A stretch of 64,000 nt of DNA from Shinella sp. (GTDB lineage Bacteria > Pseudomonadota > Alphaproteobacteria > Rhizobiales > Rhizobiaceae). The position numbers and the translations under genes were made by a program. The DNA lies in NCBI GenBank assembly GCA_003248775.1, contig QFQX01000004.1, forward strand, positions 62,001 to 126,000, written 5' to 3'. Within the stretch, counting starts at the first letter, position 1. Each line of letters begins with the position of its first letter. The notes beneath the pieces are model-generated. The model was not told the DNA's origin. It worked only from the letters and a program-made list of their open reading frames with translations, and did no database searches. Positions 63,738 through 64,000 of the stretch are shown in pieces.

Positions 63738-64000
63738 ATGGACATGACTTCCGACAACGGCGCTGCCGGCGAGACCTCCACTCTCGTTCTCACCAACGCC
63801 CGCATCGTGCTTGCCGACGAAATAGTTCATGGCACCGTGACAGTAAGAAACGGCAGCATCGTCTCCGTCGACGCCGGACTGACCGCGCCGGGTGCCATCG
63901 ACCTCGGCGGTGACTATCTCGTGCCGGGCCTCGTCGATATCCACACCGACCATTTCGAAAAGCACGTCTATCCGCGCGCCCATGTGCGCTGGGATTTCAT
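63738..64000 (+). CDS. phnM: Alpha-D-ribose 1-methylphosphonate 5-triphosphate diphosphatase (3' truncated by window edge)
   Basis: The frame is open from ATG 63738 to the window end (87 complete codons). It shows the amidohydrolase-type N-terminus 'LVLTNARIVLADEIVHGTVTVRNGSIVSVDAG', then 'DYLVPGLVDIHTDHFEKHVYPRAHVRW', characteristic of PhnM of the C-P lyase pathway (HTDHFEKH holds metal-binding His residues). PhnM cleaves pyrophosphate from the ribose-1-methylphosphonate triphosphate intermediate. ATG 63744 is an alternative start. Other phn genes would be expected just beyond the window. Its neighbourhood with pta-ackA hints at shared phosphate-starvation control; this is not shown. Confidence 0.9.
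   Translation, partial: MDMTSDNGAAGETSTLVLTNARIVLADEIVHGTVTVRNGSIVSVDAGLTAPGAIDLGGDYLVPGLVDIHTDHFEKHVYPRAHVRWDF

Overview
The window looks like chromosomal (or chromid) DNA from a member of the Rhizobiaceae (Rhizobium / Agrobacterium / Ensifer / Shinella type). The evidence is a GC-rich codon style, a gltX-lysS pair, a sitABCD operon preceded by Mur-type palindromes, an ExoD gene, a pta-ackA cluster of the S. meliloti kind, and many short palindromic intergenic repeats built from 'cttctccccg' arms of the sort common in rhizobial genomes. I saw no tRNA, rRNA, CRISPR array, prophage, integrase or insertion sequence. Gene density is high, and most of the window reads as ordinary core and catabolic genome.

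Layout. 1-5.2 kb: tail of a TetR regulator, a TerC-family membrane protein, a possible small minus-strand transcript, gltX, lysS and a small hypothetical gene. 5.4-10.7 kb: an Ala/Glu-rich anchored protein with an internal repeat, then sitABCD for Mn(II)/Fe(II) uptake. 10.7-18.3 kb: a Rieske oxygenase and two dimethylglycine-dehydrogenase-like flavoproteins, divergent from a LysR regulator; together they suggest N-demethylation of a methylated amine. 18.3-24 kb: a large autotransporter, an EamA exporter and a LysR regulator. 24.3-29.9 kb: a complete ydcSTUV-patD operon for polyamine/GABA-type uptake and aminobutyraldehyde oxidation. 29.9-39.2 kb: marR-FUSC efflux pair, SH3 protein, transaldolase, Ada-like methyltransferase, DUF2244, nth, EI24, a nitrilase-fold hydrolase and exoD.

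39.3-46.4 kb: a split peptide-transport locus, with an M20 hydrolase and a fused double ATPase on the minus strand, and a binding protein plus two permeases on the plus strand. 46.7-47.7 kb: a ribbon-helix-helix protein and a DJ-1/PfpI protein. 48-52 kb: an NMT1-like ABC transporter followed by a 2-oxoglutarate/Fe(II) dioxygenase. Each of these two transcription units is preceded by a related structured RNA that I interpret as an NMT1-motif (xanthine-I) riboswitch, which makes this a candidate purine (xanthine/urate) uptake and oxidation locus. 52-53 kb: a P1/DmpA-type peptidase.

53.2-59 kb: a ybhGFSR-type ABC-2 exporter operon divergent from its CecR-like TetR regulator. A perfect 28-bp palindrome lies between them, and the regulator carries a one-base frameshift at a run of six C. 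59.2-63.6 kb: phaC, a MaoC-phosphotransacetylase fusion and ackA. The window ends inside a phosphonate-utilisation gene (phnM). The most informative items for follow-up are the paired riboswitch-like RNAs, the CecR frameshift with its operator, the small minus-strand locus near 1.4-1.56 kb and the mutually exclusive hairpins at 51.94-52.03 kb.
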